IMG/VR virus record: IMGVR_UViG_3300002447_000014
Span: 1-34,642 of that record
From: a virus
DNA: 34,642 nucleotides
Strand: one strand, 5' to 3'
Positions 23,056 to 30,417 of this stretch are shown in pieces. Below the pieces are notes generated by a model. It ran no database searches, had not been told where the DNA came from, and saw nothing but the letters and a program-made list of their open reading frames with translations. Position numbers and translations under genes: made by a program. How positions within the stretch are numbered: the first letter of the stretch is position 1; every line of letters begins with the position of its first letter.

Positions 23056-23103
23056 AGAAATATTTACCATAGTTATAGTAGCACATAAATATTTCTATGT
23101 TAA
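23049..23103. repeat. 18-bp perfect inverted repeat at divergent start sites
   Basis: Arms at 23049-23066 and 23086-23103 are exact reverse complements (TTAACATAGAAATATTTA and TAAATATTTCTATGTTAA), 19 bp apart. Each arm contains a TAAATA box, five bases, and the ATG of one divergent gene (23055 minus, 23097 plus). The whole start region is therefore mirrored, including the first codons (ATGTTAA). It may serve as a divergent promoter or operator, or as a trace of inverted duplication. Confidence 0.75.
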
Positions 23104-23786
23104 CTAAGACACAATTTCAATTGCCGAAAGAACTATTTGACGAAGCATTTGCCCAAATAATGAACTTGTCGCAGTTTCCAGGCGGTGAGCGCAGAATAAT
23201 ATTAAATCAGCCAACTGGTAATTTCTTTTACGATGCTTGGCAAATCAAAGACGAATATAAGAATACAGTTTGGCAAAGAGTATTGGATACATTGCCGTTT
23301 GAAAAAGGTGAAGCACGGTTAATGAAATTAGATCAGGAAACTTGCTATACACTACATGCTGACATAGATGATAGGTGGCACTTAAACTTATCGGGTAACA
23401 ACTGTTTTTTAGTTGATTTGGATACACACAAACTTCACTCTACAGAAAAAGATTACACTTGGTGGAACATGGATGCTGGCCGAGTACATTCAGCAATAAA
23501 TTTTGGATCGCATGTTCGATATCAATTAGTGATAAGACAGTTGTTGTTGCATGGTAACATTGATAACCCTGTTAATATTAGAATTACACCTAACAACATT
23601 CCTGCTGATATTTTTAGATATAACTTTGACCAGATATATAGTCCGTGGCTAAATTATAAAAGCAAAGAAGGGCAGATAGCAAATTTTAGATTTGATGATA
23701 CTGGAATTTATTTTACAGTTGACAATCAGCATTTTGATCATATAAAAAACTTAGCTGGCCTGTTTTTTAAGGTAAACTATGAGTAA
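23097..23786 (+). CDS. Aspartyl/asparaginyl-hydroxylase-like 2OG oxygenase
   Basis: A 229-residue protein whose centre matches the aspartyl/asparaginyl beta-hydroxylase pattern: YTLHADIDDRWHLNLSGNN (H87-x-D89 and R93), CFLVDLDTHKLHST, then GRVHSAINFGSHVRYQLV (H131, R141). H87, D89 and H131 bind Fe(II), R141 2-oxoglutarate. The enzymes hydroxylate Asp or Asn in peptides; the target is unknown. The start lacks a Shine-Dalgarno and follows a TAAATA box within the inverted repeat. The stop overlaps the PLP paralogue by 8 bases, giving an oxygenase-PLP-oxygenase cluster. Confidence 0.75.
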   Translation: MLTKTQFQLPKELFDEAFAQIMNLSQFPGGERRIILNQPTGNFFYDAWQIKDEYKNTVWQRVLDTLPFEKGEARLMKLDQETCYTLHADIDDRWHLNLSGNNCFLVDLDTHKLHSTEKDYTWWNMDAGRVHSAINFGSHVRYQLVIRQLLLHGNIDNPVNIRITPNNIPADIFRYNFDQIYSPWLNYKSKEGQIANFRFDDTGIYFTVDNQHFDHIKNLAGLFFKVNYE

Positions 23787-24696
23787 CATATTTTTACCAG
23801 CGCCTGACTATTCAGACAATTATCTACAAACAGTTAAGTGCCACCCGTTTATTGATTCGCTACACGAGCAGTTGATGGAAAACGTTAGGACTAATAAAGT
23901 TAAATTAGATTTTTTAGATAGTTCATTTACTGCGGCTGATGTAACTAACGAAGTTACTAGTCCTATATTTGAAAAGTTTAAGAATACATTTAGACAACGG
24001 TTAGAACAATCTAAGTTAAATTCAATTAGAGGTTTCAACAAGTTTAAACGTGCTGATATTTGTCTGGGTGTTGCCCACTATATGGATACACTACATGCTA
24101 CACAAAATGTTCAAGTACTACAGGATGAATACAGATATCATACACTGATTAACCCTAAGTTGATTCCTAAAACAATTGACACGCTAGAGCCACGTAAGCA
24201 TTTAATTATTTCTGTTCCGTTTGCTAGGATAGGTAAAGTACATCCGCAAATGAATGAAATTTTAAATCGTTGCTTAGAATTAAAAATACCAGTACATATT
24301 GACGGAGCATGGATCACAGCGTGTCGCAATATTGATTTAGATTTAACACATCCAGCTATATGGAGTTTTTCTTCAAGTCTAAGTAAAGGGTACGGACTAG
24401 CTGGATGGAATCGTATTGGAGTACGGTGGTCTAATGTAATGTACGAAGATCCTATTACAATACTCAACGACTACCTCCAAATAAATACCATGTGTGTAGC
24501 AATAGGTAATTATTTCTTAGATAATGTGCCAGCTGATCATTTGTGGAATACACACGAACAACATTACAACAAAATTTGTAAAGATTTTAATCTGAGTCCA
24601 ACAGATGCTATTCACATGGCAACATCTGGTGTTAAGAATCTTGGGTTATCACCTTTACTAAGATATTTAGAGAGCAACAATGCTAAAATTAGCTAA
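23779..24696 (+). CDS. PLP-dependent (fold-type I-like) enzyme
   Basis: A 305-residue paralogue of 22198-23055 on the opposite strand. HIDGAWITAC (Asp175) and SLSKGYGLAGWNRIG (Lys203) give the probable PLP site. FNKFKRADICLGVAHYMDTL, VQVLQDEYRYH and SPLLRYLESN match the paralogue in order. Together they may form a heterodimer or act on related amino-acid substrates; both are inferences. AAGG before ATG provides a ribosome-binding site. It overlaps an oxygenase gene on each side (8 and 17 bases). Confidence 0.7.
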   Translation: MSNIFLPAPDYSDNYLQTVKCHPFIDSLHEQLMENVRTNKVKLDFLDSSFTAADVTNEVTSPIFEKFKNTFRQRLEQSKLNSIRGFNKFKRADICLGVAHYMDTLHATQNVQVLQDEYRYHTLINPKLIPKTIDTLEPRKHLIISVPFARIGKVHPQMNEILNRCLELKIPVHIDGAWITACRNIDLDLTHPAIWSFSSSLSKGYGLAGWNRIGVRWSNVMYEDPITILNDYLQINTMCVAIGNYFLDNVPADHLWNTHEQHYNKICKDFNLSPTDAIHMATSGVKNLGLSPLLRYLESNNAKIS

Positions 24697-25447
24697 CGGC
24701 AAACCGTTTATGAATTTAGAACAGTATCTTAACATTAATGAGTTACTGGATAAGAAGGATGACTTTTATTTCTTCTTTGCTAAAAACTGGCCGCAACATA
24801 GCGAATCGAATACTGCTGCCGGTATTAACTTTGAAGATCTAAACAAGCCCGCATTTAAAATGGCTAAGTTAGCATATTATGTATTACACGATTTAAAACA
24901 AAACGGCACAGATAAAGAAAAAGAACGCATTGCGTATTTTGAAGATAATAACGATAGATATGGACTCATGCGATATCTACAATTACAACATAAAGTATTC
25001 AGTCCTTACAGAACAATGCACTTGTTTAACTACGGTACTGGCCAGTTTAAAGATTGGGTTGACGAAGATATTAAACAATGGGTTAAAACTTGGCCGTTTA
25101 AAGAAATAAAACAAGTATCCTTCTTTTATATAGACCATTACATGCCTCAGGCTTGCCATAGAGATTTTAACTACTATCCATTCGAGGAAGGTGTGTTAAC
25201 TTTTGAACAACTTGAAAAACCTCATGATGTGCTATGGTTTAGATTTGATAAAGAGCGTGAAATGAATCTATACGATTTTGACGACGCTGGTAACGTAGTA
25301 CAGTGTATTCCTGTAGAAGGGCATATTGCTACATTTAACTATCACGACTGGCACGGTAATCTAACTAAGACGTTGCCGTATGCGACATTAACTTTTAATA
25401 TAGAAGGTCACTTCACTGAAGAGTTTAAGAAAAAGATTGGAATATAA
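24680..25447 (+). CDS. 2-oxoglutarate/Fe(II) oxygenase-like protein
   Basis: A 255-residue paralogue of 13774-14553. The probable iron triad is H160-x-D162 (ACHRDFNYYP) and H225 (YHDWHGN). The Arg of the paralogue (R238 in FSIRIDGKF) is replaced by Asn (LTFNIEGHF), so 2-oxoglutarate binding may be altered or use another residue. The C-terminus (GHFTEEFKKKIGI) matches the paralogue's GKFTEEFRQRVGI. The gene overlaps the PLP gene by 17 bases and the GNAT-like gene by one base (TAATG). Confidence 0.7.
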   Translation: MLKLANGKPFMNLEQYLNINELLDKKDDFYFFFAKNWPQHSESNTAAGINFEDLNKPAFKMAKLAYYVLHDLKQNGTDKEKERIAYFEDNNDRYGLMRYLQLQHKVFSPYRTMHLFNYGTGQFKDWVDEDIKQWVKTWPFKEIKQVSFFYIDHYMPQACHRDFNYYPFEEGVLTFEQLEKPHDVLWFRFDKEREMNLYDFDDAGNVVQCIPVEGHIATFNYHDWHGNLTKTLPYATLTFNIEGHFTEEFKKKIGI

Positions 25448-26001
25448 TGTATAAACTAGTTCCGTGGACACAAGAGCTAGACTTAACATCCTTTTACGAT
25501 AGTGCGGCAAGCCGTGGCTTTGAAAACAACGCTAATCAAAAGATTCTAGTAGATAGTTTCCGCAAAGAAACTAAAAGCCAAGTATGGATTTTATATTATA
25601 ATGATGAAGCTGTAGGTAGTGTTGCAGCGCATAGCCTACCTGAGTTGGGTGAGAATGCTTATCGTATATGTGCGAGAACGTGTGTGTTCACTGATAGACT
25701 TCCTATATCAACATTACGTGCTAGAGGAAGAACAATACAACAACACCAAAACGCAACAGCACAATTTTTTATACCAGCATGTATTGAGTGGTGTGGTGTT
25801 GATAGCAACATGTACATTTCAACCAATGAATCCCCAGTTGCTAGTCAACGCCTGGTACATAAGATTTATTGTCCTGCGCTTGTTGAGACTGGTGCTTTAT
25901 CCAAACATTGTGCAATGATATATAGAGGGCACGAACAAACGTTTTGGAAATTAAACCCAGTTGTATTTTTGAATCAACTTGAAACTTACGGACGCTGGTG
26001 A
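25447..26001 (+). CDS. GNAT-like acyltransferase (tentative)
   Basis: A 184-residue protein. QVWILYYNDEAVGSVAAHSL looks like beta strands 2-4 of the GNAT fold, ending in GSVAAH, and the segment ENAYRICARTCVFTDRLPI may follow the acetyl-CoA-binding strand. The usual Q/RxxGxG/A pyrophosphate loop is not clear, so the fold call is tentative. ACIEWCGVDSNMYISTNE in the middle suggests a late strand. It is last in the 23097-26001 operon; its stop overlaps the convergent radical SAM gene by 16 bases. Function unknown if not GNAT. Confidence 0.45.
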   Translation: MYKLVPWTQELDLTSFYDSAASRGFENNANQKILVDSFRKETKSQVWILYYNDEAVGSVAAHSLPELGENAYRICARTCVFTDRLPISTLRARGRTIQQHQNATAQFFIPACIEWCGVDSNMYISTNESPVASQRLVHKIYCPALVETGALSKHCAMIYRGHEQTFWKLNPVVFLNQLETYGRW

Positions 26002-27083
26002 AGTATTTCTTTACTAGTATATTGCTCTGAAGGTTTTGAAAATACTGGCGTCTTAAGAACACCACAAGCTCTAGCACATACAGTTAATTTCTTCTCAGCC
26101 CAAAACTTGTACCACACTGATTGATACTCCGGCGAATCAACAATATCTTTAATTGTATGCTGAGTAGCATCTAATTTATCTATCCCGCCTAATGCGTTAA
26201 TCAGTTCATTGTATTCGTCTAGCATTTGATAACGCACTGGAGCAAATCTAATGTCCTCGTCGAAGGAAGTATATGGTGTACTAGCAATCCAACAACACGG
26301 AAAAATCCTACCAAACGCATCTATATATACTTCTTTTAAATCCAATGCCTGACATTGTATTTCACTTTCGGCTACTAATTTCTTATGTTGTTTAATAATG
26401 TCTGTACTAATAAATTTAATTTCGCTGTACGTCGAAGGCTCTAAATTATAAATTACAGATCCTTGTTTGTTTAATACAGCATATTTCTCGCTATCAAAGA
26501 AGCGTGAGCTATCTTTCATAGTAAAATTTTCAAACCCTAGCTCAGTTGCCATCTGTCTTACATCATTTACTTGATGTTCGTTGTGCTTAAATCTTATAAA
26601 TGCCCACTCTGCTTTACCACCGGCATTGATAAATGCTCGAGCATTTTCTATTACTTTATTAAATGATGTACCGATGCGATAGATAGAATGAGTATCTTCT
26701 AAGCCGTCAATGGCAAACACTACACGATGATTTACTGGCAATGTCTTTGCTAACTTTATCCACCAATCGACATTACGGGCTCCGCCATTTGTGTGTATGT
26801 TAATAGTAACTGTTGGATCAACGCTAACAGCATACTCGCACATGTCTATCAATTCATTGTTTAGTATTGGATCTCCAAAGTTACCGCAAAAATAAAACAC
26901 ATCGATTTGTGATAGTACTTCTGGAGATACGATTATTTTAAATGTATCTAAGGTCCAGTTGTTAATAGTCAACAGCGGATTATCAACACCCCCGCGAACA
27001 TTCCTCGCACACATAGGACAACTGGCTTGGCAGTTGTTTGTTATTTCTAAGTGTAATTGTTTTAGCTCGCTAAATTTAAACAT
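25986..27083 (-). CDS. Radical SAM/SPASM protein
   Basis: A 365-residue paralogue of 11960-13039. CQASCPMC (18-25) is the cluster motif, and YFCGNFGDPILNNELI carries the GDP variant of the SAM loop. VVFAIDGLEDTHSIYRIG and ENARAFINAGGKAEWAFIR are shared with the paralogue. C-terminal Cys (IQCQALDLKE, FGRIFPCCWIAS, VCARACG) form a SPASM auxiliary-cluster region. Targets of SPASM enzymes are often peptides, but this is not shown here. The start overlaps the sulfotransferase-like gene by 8 bases, and the 3' end meets the GNAT-like gene. Confidence 0.8.
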   Translation of the reverse strand: MFKFSELKQLHLEITNNCQASCPMCARNVRGGVDNPLLTINNWTLDTFKIIVSPEVLSQIDVFYFCGNFGDPILNNELIDMCEYAVSVDPTVTINIHTNGGARNVDWWIKLAKTLPVNHRVVFAIDGLEDTHSIYRIGTSFNKVIENARAFINAGGKAEWAFIRFKHNEHQVNDVRQMATELGFENFTMKDSSRFFDSEKYAVLNKQGSVIYNLEPSTYSEIKFISTDIIKQHKKLVAESEIQCQALDLKEVYIDAFGRIFPCCWIASTPYTSFDEDIRFAPVRYQMLDEYNELINALGGIDKLDATQHTIKDIVDSPEYQSVWYKFWAEKKLTVCARACGVLKTPVFSKPSEQYTSKEILHQRP

Positions 27084-27831
27084 TCTTCAAATCCGGATTA
27101 TGTTCGTAAAACAATGCTGTAACTTTATCTTTAAGTATATTATATGTGTCAGTCAACTCGTCGTAGTTGGTTATAAGTTGTTTATAGTCGTACCCAGTTT
27201 CTATAGTGTTAGCTAATCCTGTTGGATAATGGTCTTTTACGTAATCAGTCATGTCTTCGTAATAGATTTCACTCCATGCTATATTTTTATTGTCTAGGTA
27301 CTTCTTTAGCTCTTGACTTATCAAGTCGTGCCAAATATAAATCATAACAGCAATATTATTAGACATAGGTTGCGCTTCAATAGCCATAGGTTTGTCGCCA
27401 CGGCCGTAGTGCCACTTGTCTGTTTTGTTAGCAATGAAGTAACTACAAATTGCATCAATGTGATTCTTACGTACAGTAAAGTAAATTTGATTGTATTGTT
27501 GAAAACCAAACAAGTCAAAATCTATTAGCTGACCGCTTGCTGGAAAGTAAGCTAACTGCGATGGGTGAACTTTGATAATAAAACTAGCTTTATTTTTTAT
27601 CTTAGACTGGAACTCGTTGAACTTGATTAAAAATTCTTCTTTAATAGATGTAGGGAAGTTAGGATCCCAAATTGGTTCCCATTGCGATGAGTGATAACAC
27701 TCCACTGGGAGTACGTTATACACATTTTTAATTTGGTGGTGTGGGATTTCAGGTATTTTGAAATAGTCCGCAATTACATTAAGTAGGTAAGTACTTCGCG
27801 AACGGGGGTGCCCAATAATACAAATTCTCAT
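27076..27831 (-). CDS. Sulfotransferase-like P-loop protein
   Basis: A 251-residue protein that begins MRICIIGHPRSRSTYLLN, a 5'-phosphosulfate loop pattern (GxPRSRST). IYFTVRKNHIDAICSYFIAN fits the 3'-PB region with Arg and Ser. The C-terminal half is helical (WHDLISQELKKYLDNKN) and ends in IYYEDMTDYVK, typical of the core strand and helix of this superfamily. PAPS-dependent sulfation is the likely activity; the acceptor is unknown. It is the last island gene, starting right after an inverted repeat next to the tail-fibre-like gene. The start has AAAGG 10 bases upstream. Confidence 0.7.
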   Translation of the reverse strand: MRICIIGHPRSRSTYLLNVIADYFKIPEIPHHQIKNVYNVLPVECYHSSQWEPIWDPNFPTSIKEEFLIKFNEFQSKIKNKASFIIKVHPSQLAYFPASGQLIDFDLFGFQQYNQIYFTVRKNHIDAICSYFIANKTDKWHYGRGDKPMAIEAQPMSNNIAVMIYIWHDLISQELKKYLDNKNIAWSEIYYEDMTDYVKDHYPTGLANTIETGYDYKQLITNYDELTDTYNILKDKVTALFYEHNPDLKNV

Positions 27832-27877
27832 AAAAAGATAACCTTTAAGCCTTTATAGACTTAGTAGTTATCTTTTT
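27832..27877. repeat. Inverted repeat between island and tail-fibre-like gene
   Basis: Arms AAAAAGATAAC (27832-27842) and GTTATCTTTTT (27867-27877) are exact reverse complements, with a 24-bp loop. The loop holds TATAAAGGCTTAAAG on the minus strand, similar to the TAAAGGCT motif at 13771 and 15076. The T-rich arm could act as a weak terminator after the tail-fibre-like gene, or place the start of the sulfotransferase-like gene in a hairpin. The 58 bp between the two genes contain nothing else that I recognise. Confidence 0.5.
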
Positions 27878-27889
27878 GTAAGGATAGTA

Positions 27890-28963
27890 TTAGCCTAATG
27901 TGACCCAGGCAGTGCCGTTATAGCCTTCAAAAACACCAGAAGTGTCGTTGAAAATAATCATGCCTTTGGCAGGTGTTGGGCGGGTGTCTGCTGGTGTAGT
28001 TACATATACACCTGTTTGAAGAGCAGGAACACTTAGTACACCTTTACTATTAAATGTTAATGTTACAAAGCCGTTGCCAGTTGAGTTGGTATTTTGAACA
28101 GCAAATAGGCCAGGTATTTGGTTGTTAATGACAGCGCCGTCTACTAGTCCACCAATAACAACAGACTTGTCGTACGTTGTGCCATTCCAGGAATTTAAAA
28201 TCATACCACTTAGTTTGTCGCCTGGATTAACAGCTGAAGGAGAAGCAAACGTGCCGTTAGATGAATAAAATTCTAACCATGATGTGTGGTCGCCAGCTTG
28301 ATTACCATAGAAACGTCCAAACGCAGATGTTACGTTATACAATGTAATACGTTGCTCATCTTTATCAAATAGAATATTTCCGTTTGCGTCTTGGATGTTT
28401 GCGCTAATACGTCCATTACTAGCCTCAAAAATTATAGTGTTGTCATTAGCAAGTAGGTCGCCTTTGAATCCAGCCGTAGCGGTAACTCCGCCTGTAATAC
28501 TGATGTTACCTGTTCCTGTAACATCGAATGAATTAATATCTAAATTGCCGCCAAGACTTGGAGATGTATCGTTTACAATATCAGTAAGACCAATGCCGTC
28601 TAAAGTTACAGTAGCATTAATTTTATTTAATGCGTCATCATATTGAAAAGTAATATTAGTATGTGAACCTGCCGCAAACAATGCAGCTGTCGCATCCTGG
28701 GCTAAATCTGTACTGAAAAACTTATTGTTAATCCCGTTGGATATATCATCAGCAGTTAGGCCAGCTACTTCAATTCTTTTAGAACTGGCGTTAAATGTTA
28801 GTCCGTAGCCAGTAATATTACTGCCAACAGCAGGGCTTCCGCCTGATGTGACTCCGTCTCCAACCCACAGTTGTTTTGTGTCAGTAGTGTATACTAATTC
28901 ACCAGGTTCAAAGGTTACGCCTGTTCGTTGGGCTTCTGTTCCGCGTCTAATTCGTAGCGACAT
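27890..28963 (-). CDS. Tail-fibre/appendage-like structural protein
   Basis: A 357-residue protein. The N-terminus (MSLRIRRGTEAQRTGVTFEP, then GELVYTTDTKQLWVGDG) matches the Mtd-type (major tropism determinant) N-terminal domain found on phage tail fibres and receptor-binding proteins. The middle is Gly-, Asn- and Thr-rich repetitive beta structure (SLGGNLDINSFDVTGTGNIS, ITGGVTATAGF). The C-terminus (GMIIFNDTSGVFEGYNGTAW) is a common fibre-tip-like closing segment. It probably sits in the virion and contacts the host. A GGAG ribosome-binding site and a late-type AATAAATA box lie upstream. It directly follows the radical SAM island. Confidence 0.8.
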   Translation of the reverse strand: MSLRIRRGTEAQRTGVTFEPGELVYTTDTKQLWVGDGVTSGGSPAVGSNITGYGLTFNASSKRIEVAGLTADDISNGINNKFFSTDLAQDATAALFAAGSHTNITFQYDDALNKINATVTLDGIGLTDIVNDTSPSLGGNLDINSFDVTGTGNISITGGVTATAGFKGDLLANDNTIIFEASNGRISANIQDANGNILFDKDEQRITLYNVTSAFGRFYGNQAGDHTSWLEFYSSNGTFASPSAVNPGDKLSGMILNSWNGTTYDKSVVIGGLVDGAVINNQIPGLFAVQNTNSTGNGFVTLTFNSKGVLSVPALQTGVYVTTPADTRPTPAKGMIIFNDTSGVFEGYNGTAWVTLG

Positions 28964-29008
28964 GTGCTATCTCCATATACTTTAATCTAATGCTAGATTG
29001 TTATAGTG

Positions 29009-29016
29009 TATTTATT
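29009..29016 (-). promoter_or_regulatory. T4-late-promoter-like AATAAATA box
   Basis: On the minus strand AATAAATA lies about 45 bases upstream of the tail-fibre-like ATG, differing by one base from the T4 late consensus TATAAATA. There is no sigma70 -35 box at the right distance. The position fits a late promoter for a virion gene. Confidence 0.5.
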
Positions 29017-29060
29017 CAATCGGAGAAAACCGCACTCGCAAAATGTGCGTATTTTAAGTC

Positions 29061-29085
29061 AAAAAAATAGGGCCCAAAGGCCCTA
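29061..29085 (-). terminator. Rho-independent terminator
   Basis: A perfect 7-bp stem (TAGGGCC/GGCCCTA) with a four-base loop is followed by seven T on the minus strand. It lies just after the stop of the kinase gene (29100) and ends the operon that starts further right, insulating it from the tail-fibre-like gene. Confidence 0.9.
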
Positions 29086-29099
29086 TTAAACTGCGTATT

Positions 29100-29561
29100 T
29101 TATACCCGCCATATCTCTTTGAAACCCTCTTCGTTAGTAGGATATTCAAAGTTATCAATCATACCTTGTACAACTTCCCAAGGAATCGGTTGTCCTACAC
29201 GATTGGCTAAACGTTCCTTTAATACTGCTATTGCTGGAGTTGTAAAAACCACAGCAATATGCTCGTAGTTAGGAAGCATATTGAACTTACGAGCACGACT
29301 TTTAACGGTAGTGCTAGTTTGATCCCAAAGTACATCACGTCCAGCTTCTCTAGCGGCAACAACTTCTGCGGCCATCAAGTCTACTGCTGTGGGCATGTAA
29401 TCCTTAAAAACTTCTTCGTAAGTCTTACCTTGTTCCTTAGCATACGCATGAACATGATGATCTGTGCTAACGTATTCCATGCCGCCGATCCAGTTTTGGC
29501 TGTTAATCCAAGTACTTTTTCCTGCGGCAGGAACACCAATCAATTGATAACACTTTGGCAT
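29100..29561 (-). CDS. Polynucleotide-kinase-like P-loop kinase
   Basis: A 153-residue protein with Walker A GVPAAGKST (9-17) near the N-terminus, then VSTDHHVHAYAKEQG (S/D region that binds the phosphate acceptor), and VLWDQTSTTVKSRARKF, the Asp-containing strand and the helix after it, as in T4 polynucleotide kinase and related AAA_33 kinases. The T4 enzyme also has a phosphatase domain, which is absent. It could repair cleaved RNA or phosphorylate nucleic-acid ends. A good AGGAG site precedes the ATG. It is last in the operon and is followed by a strong terminator. Confidence 0.75.
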   Translation of the reverse strand: MPKCYQLIGVPAAGKSTWINSQNWIGGMEYVSTDHHVHAYAKEQGKTYEEVFKDYMPTAVDLMAAEVVAAREAGRDVLWDQTSTTVKSRARKFNMLPNYEHIAVVFTTPAIAVLKERLANRVGQPIPWEVVQGMIDNFEYPTNEEGFKEIWRV

Positions 29562-29569
29562 ACTACTCC

Positions 29570-30175
29570 TTACATCGTTGGGCCATTGCCATTTTTAAAA
29601 CCTACACTGCCACCTTCAGCTTCGATGCGGGCAATGACATCTTCAAATAAGATAGGAGCAAAGTCTGGAGTTTGTTCCACACAAACGCAATGGTAGCGCG
29701 GATCAATTTCATCACTATACAAGACTTCCCCAGTCCTAGCATCAACTCCACGAGCTTTACGCACACGGTTTGCGTGAGTATGTCCGTGGATGTTAACACC
29801 AAAACGACCCATTGAATCTGAGTGTAATGGAATATGGCTAAGGATCATACCGTTCATAACGTGATAAGCTCTAAGCTCTCTAAAGTACATACGATACTCG
29901 TCGTCCCTAAAGATATCGTGGTTACCACGAATTAAAACTTTGTCGCCGTTTAATCTCGACATGATTTTTAACGCTTTACGGTTAATGACAACATCGCCTA
30001 AGTGGTAGACCTTGTCAGTGGGCTTTACCCGTTCGTTCCACGCCTTAACCATAGCTTCGTCCATTTCCTCTGCGGAGTCCCATGGGCGAAGTTTTGTAAC
30101 ACCATCGTTACGTGTGAAGCGGCATACACCTGTGTGTCCAAAGTGTGTGTCGCTTACTAAGAATACACTTGGCAT
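29570..30175 (-). CDS. Calcineurin-like metallophosphoesterase
   Basis: A 201-residue protein with the motifs in order: SDTHFGH (8-14; D9, H11), LGDVV, IRGNHD, SHIPLH, HGHTHANR. These are the metal-binding residues of the calcineurin-like phosphoesterase family, in the compact form typical of phage enzymes. The substrate could be nucleotides, an RNA end or a phosphoprotein. It is distinct from the longer enzyme at 4145-4999. AAGGAG precedes the start. It lies with a kinase and a phosphatase, suggesting phosphate-group metabolism during takeover (inference). Confidence 0.85.
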   Translation of the reverse strand: MPSVFLVSDTHFGHTGVCRFTRNDGVTKLRPWDSAEEMDEAMVKAWNERVKPTDKVYHLGDVVINRKALKIMSRLNGDKVLIRGNHDIFRDDEYRMYFRELRAYHVMNGMILSHIPLHSDSMGRFGVNIHGHTHANRVRKARGVDARTGEVLYSDEIDPRYHCVCVEQTPDFAPILFEDVIARIEAEGGSVGFKNGNGPTM

Positions 30176-30190
30176 ATTATGCTCCTTTCT

Positions 30191-30361
30191 TTAATAAGTT
30201 TCTTTTACAATTTTAAATTCTGTTGTCGGGTACTTTGCTTTGAATTCATCAGTTTTAACAAACTCATTAAATTCTTTAGCATTAAAAAACATACGATGGA
30301 AAACTGATTTGTGATCCAACGTAGTTACTGTGAGATAAATCGATTTCGCTTTACCAGCCAT
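30191..30361 (-). CDS. Small basic hypothetical protein
   Basis: A 56-codon frame from ATG 30361 to TAA 30191 with an AAAGG ribosome-binding site and its own consensus promoter upstream. The protein is Lys/Phe-rich (MAGKAKSIYLTVTTLDHKSV, then FNAKEFNEFVKTDEFKAKYP): a strand pair followed by helix. No domain is recognised. The strong promoter and position at the head of the metallophosphoesterase/kinase operon argue for a real gene. Confidence 0.7.
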   Translation of the reverse strand: MAGKAKSIYLTVTTLDHKSVFHRMFFNAKEFNEFVKTDEFKAKYPTTEFKIVKETY

Positions 30362-30388
30362 TTTGTACCTTTCACTGTTTAATGTATA

Positions 30389-30417
30389 ATTATAACATCA
30401 ACTCAGGTGTTAGTCAA
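30389..30417 (-). promoter_or_regulatory. Consensus sigma70 promoter
   Basis: TTGACT (30412-30417), 17-bp spacer, TATAAT (30389-30394) on the minus strand. It lies over the end of the phosphatase gene and drives the small gene at 30361 and the two downstream enzymes. Confidence 0.85.

Noticed and set aside
23056-23070. Upstream ATG (23070) for the PLP-fold gene
   Set aside because: The ATG at 23055 matches the mirrored start of the divergent gene and aligns with the paralogue's N-terminus.
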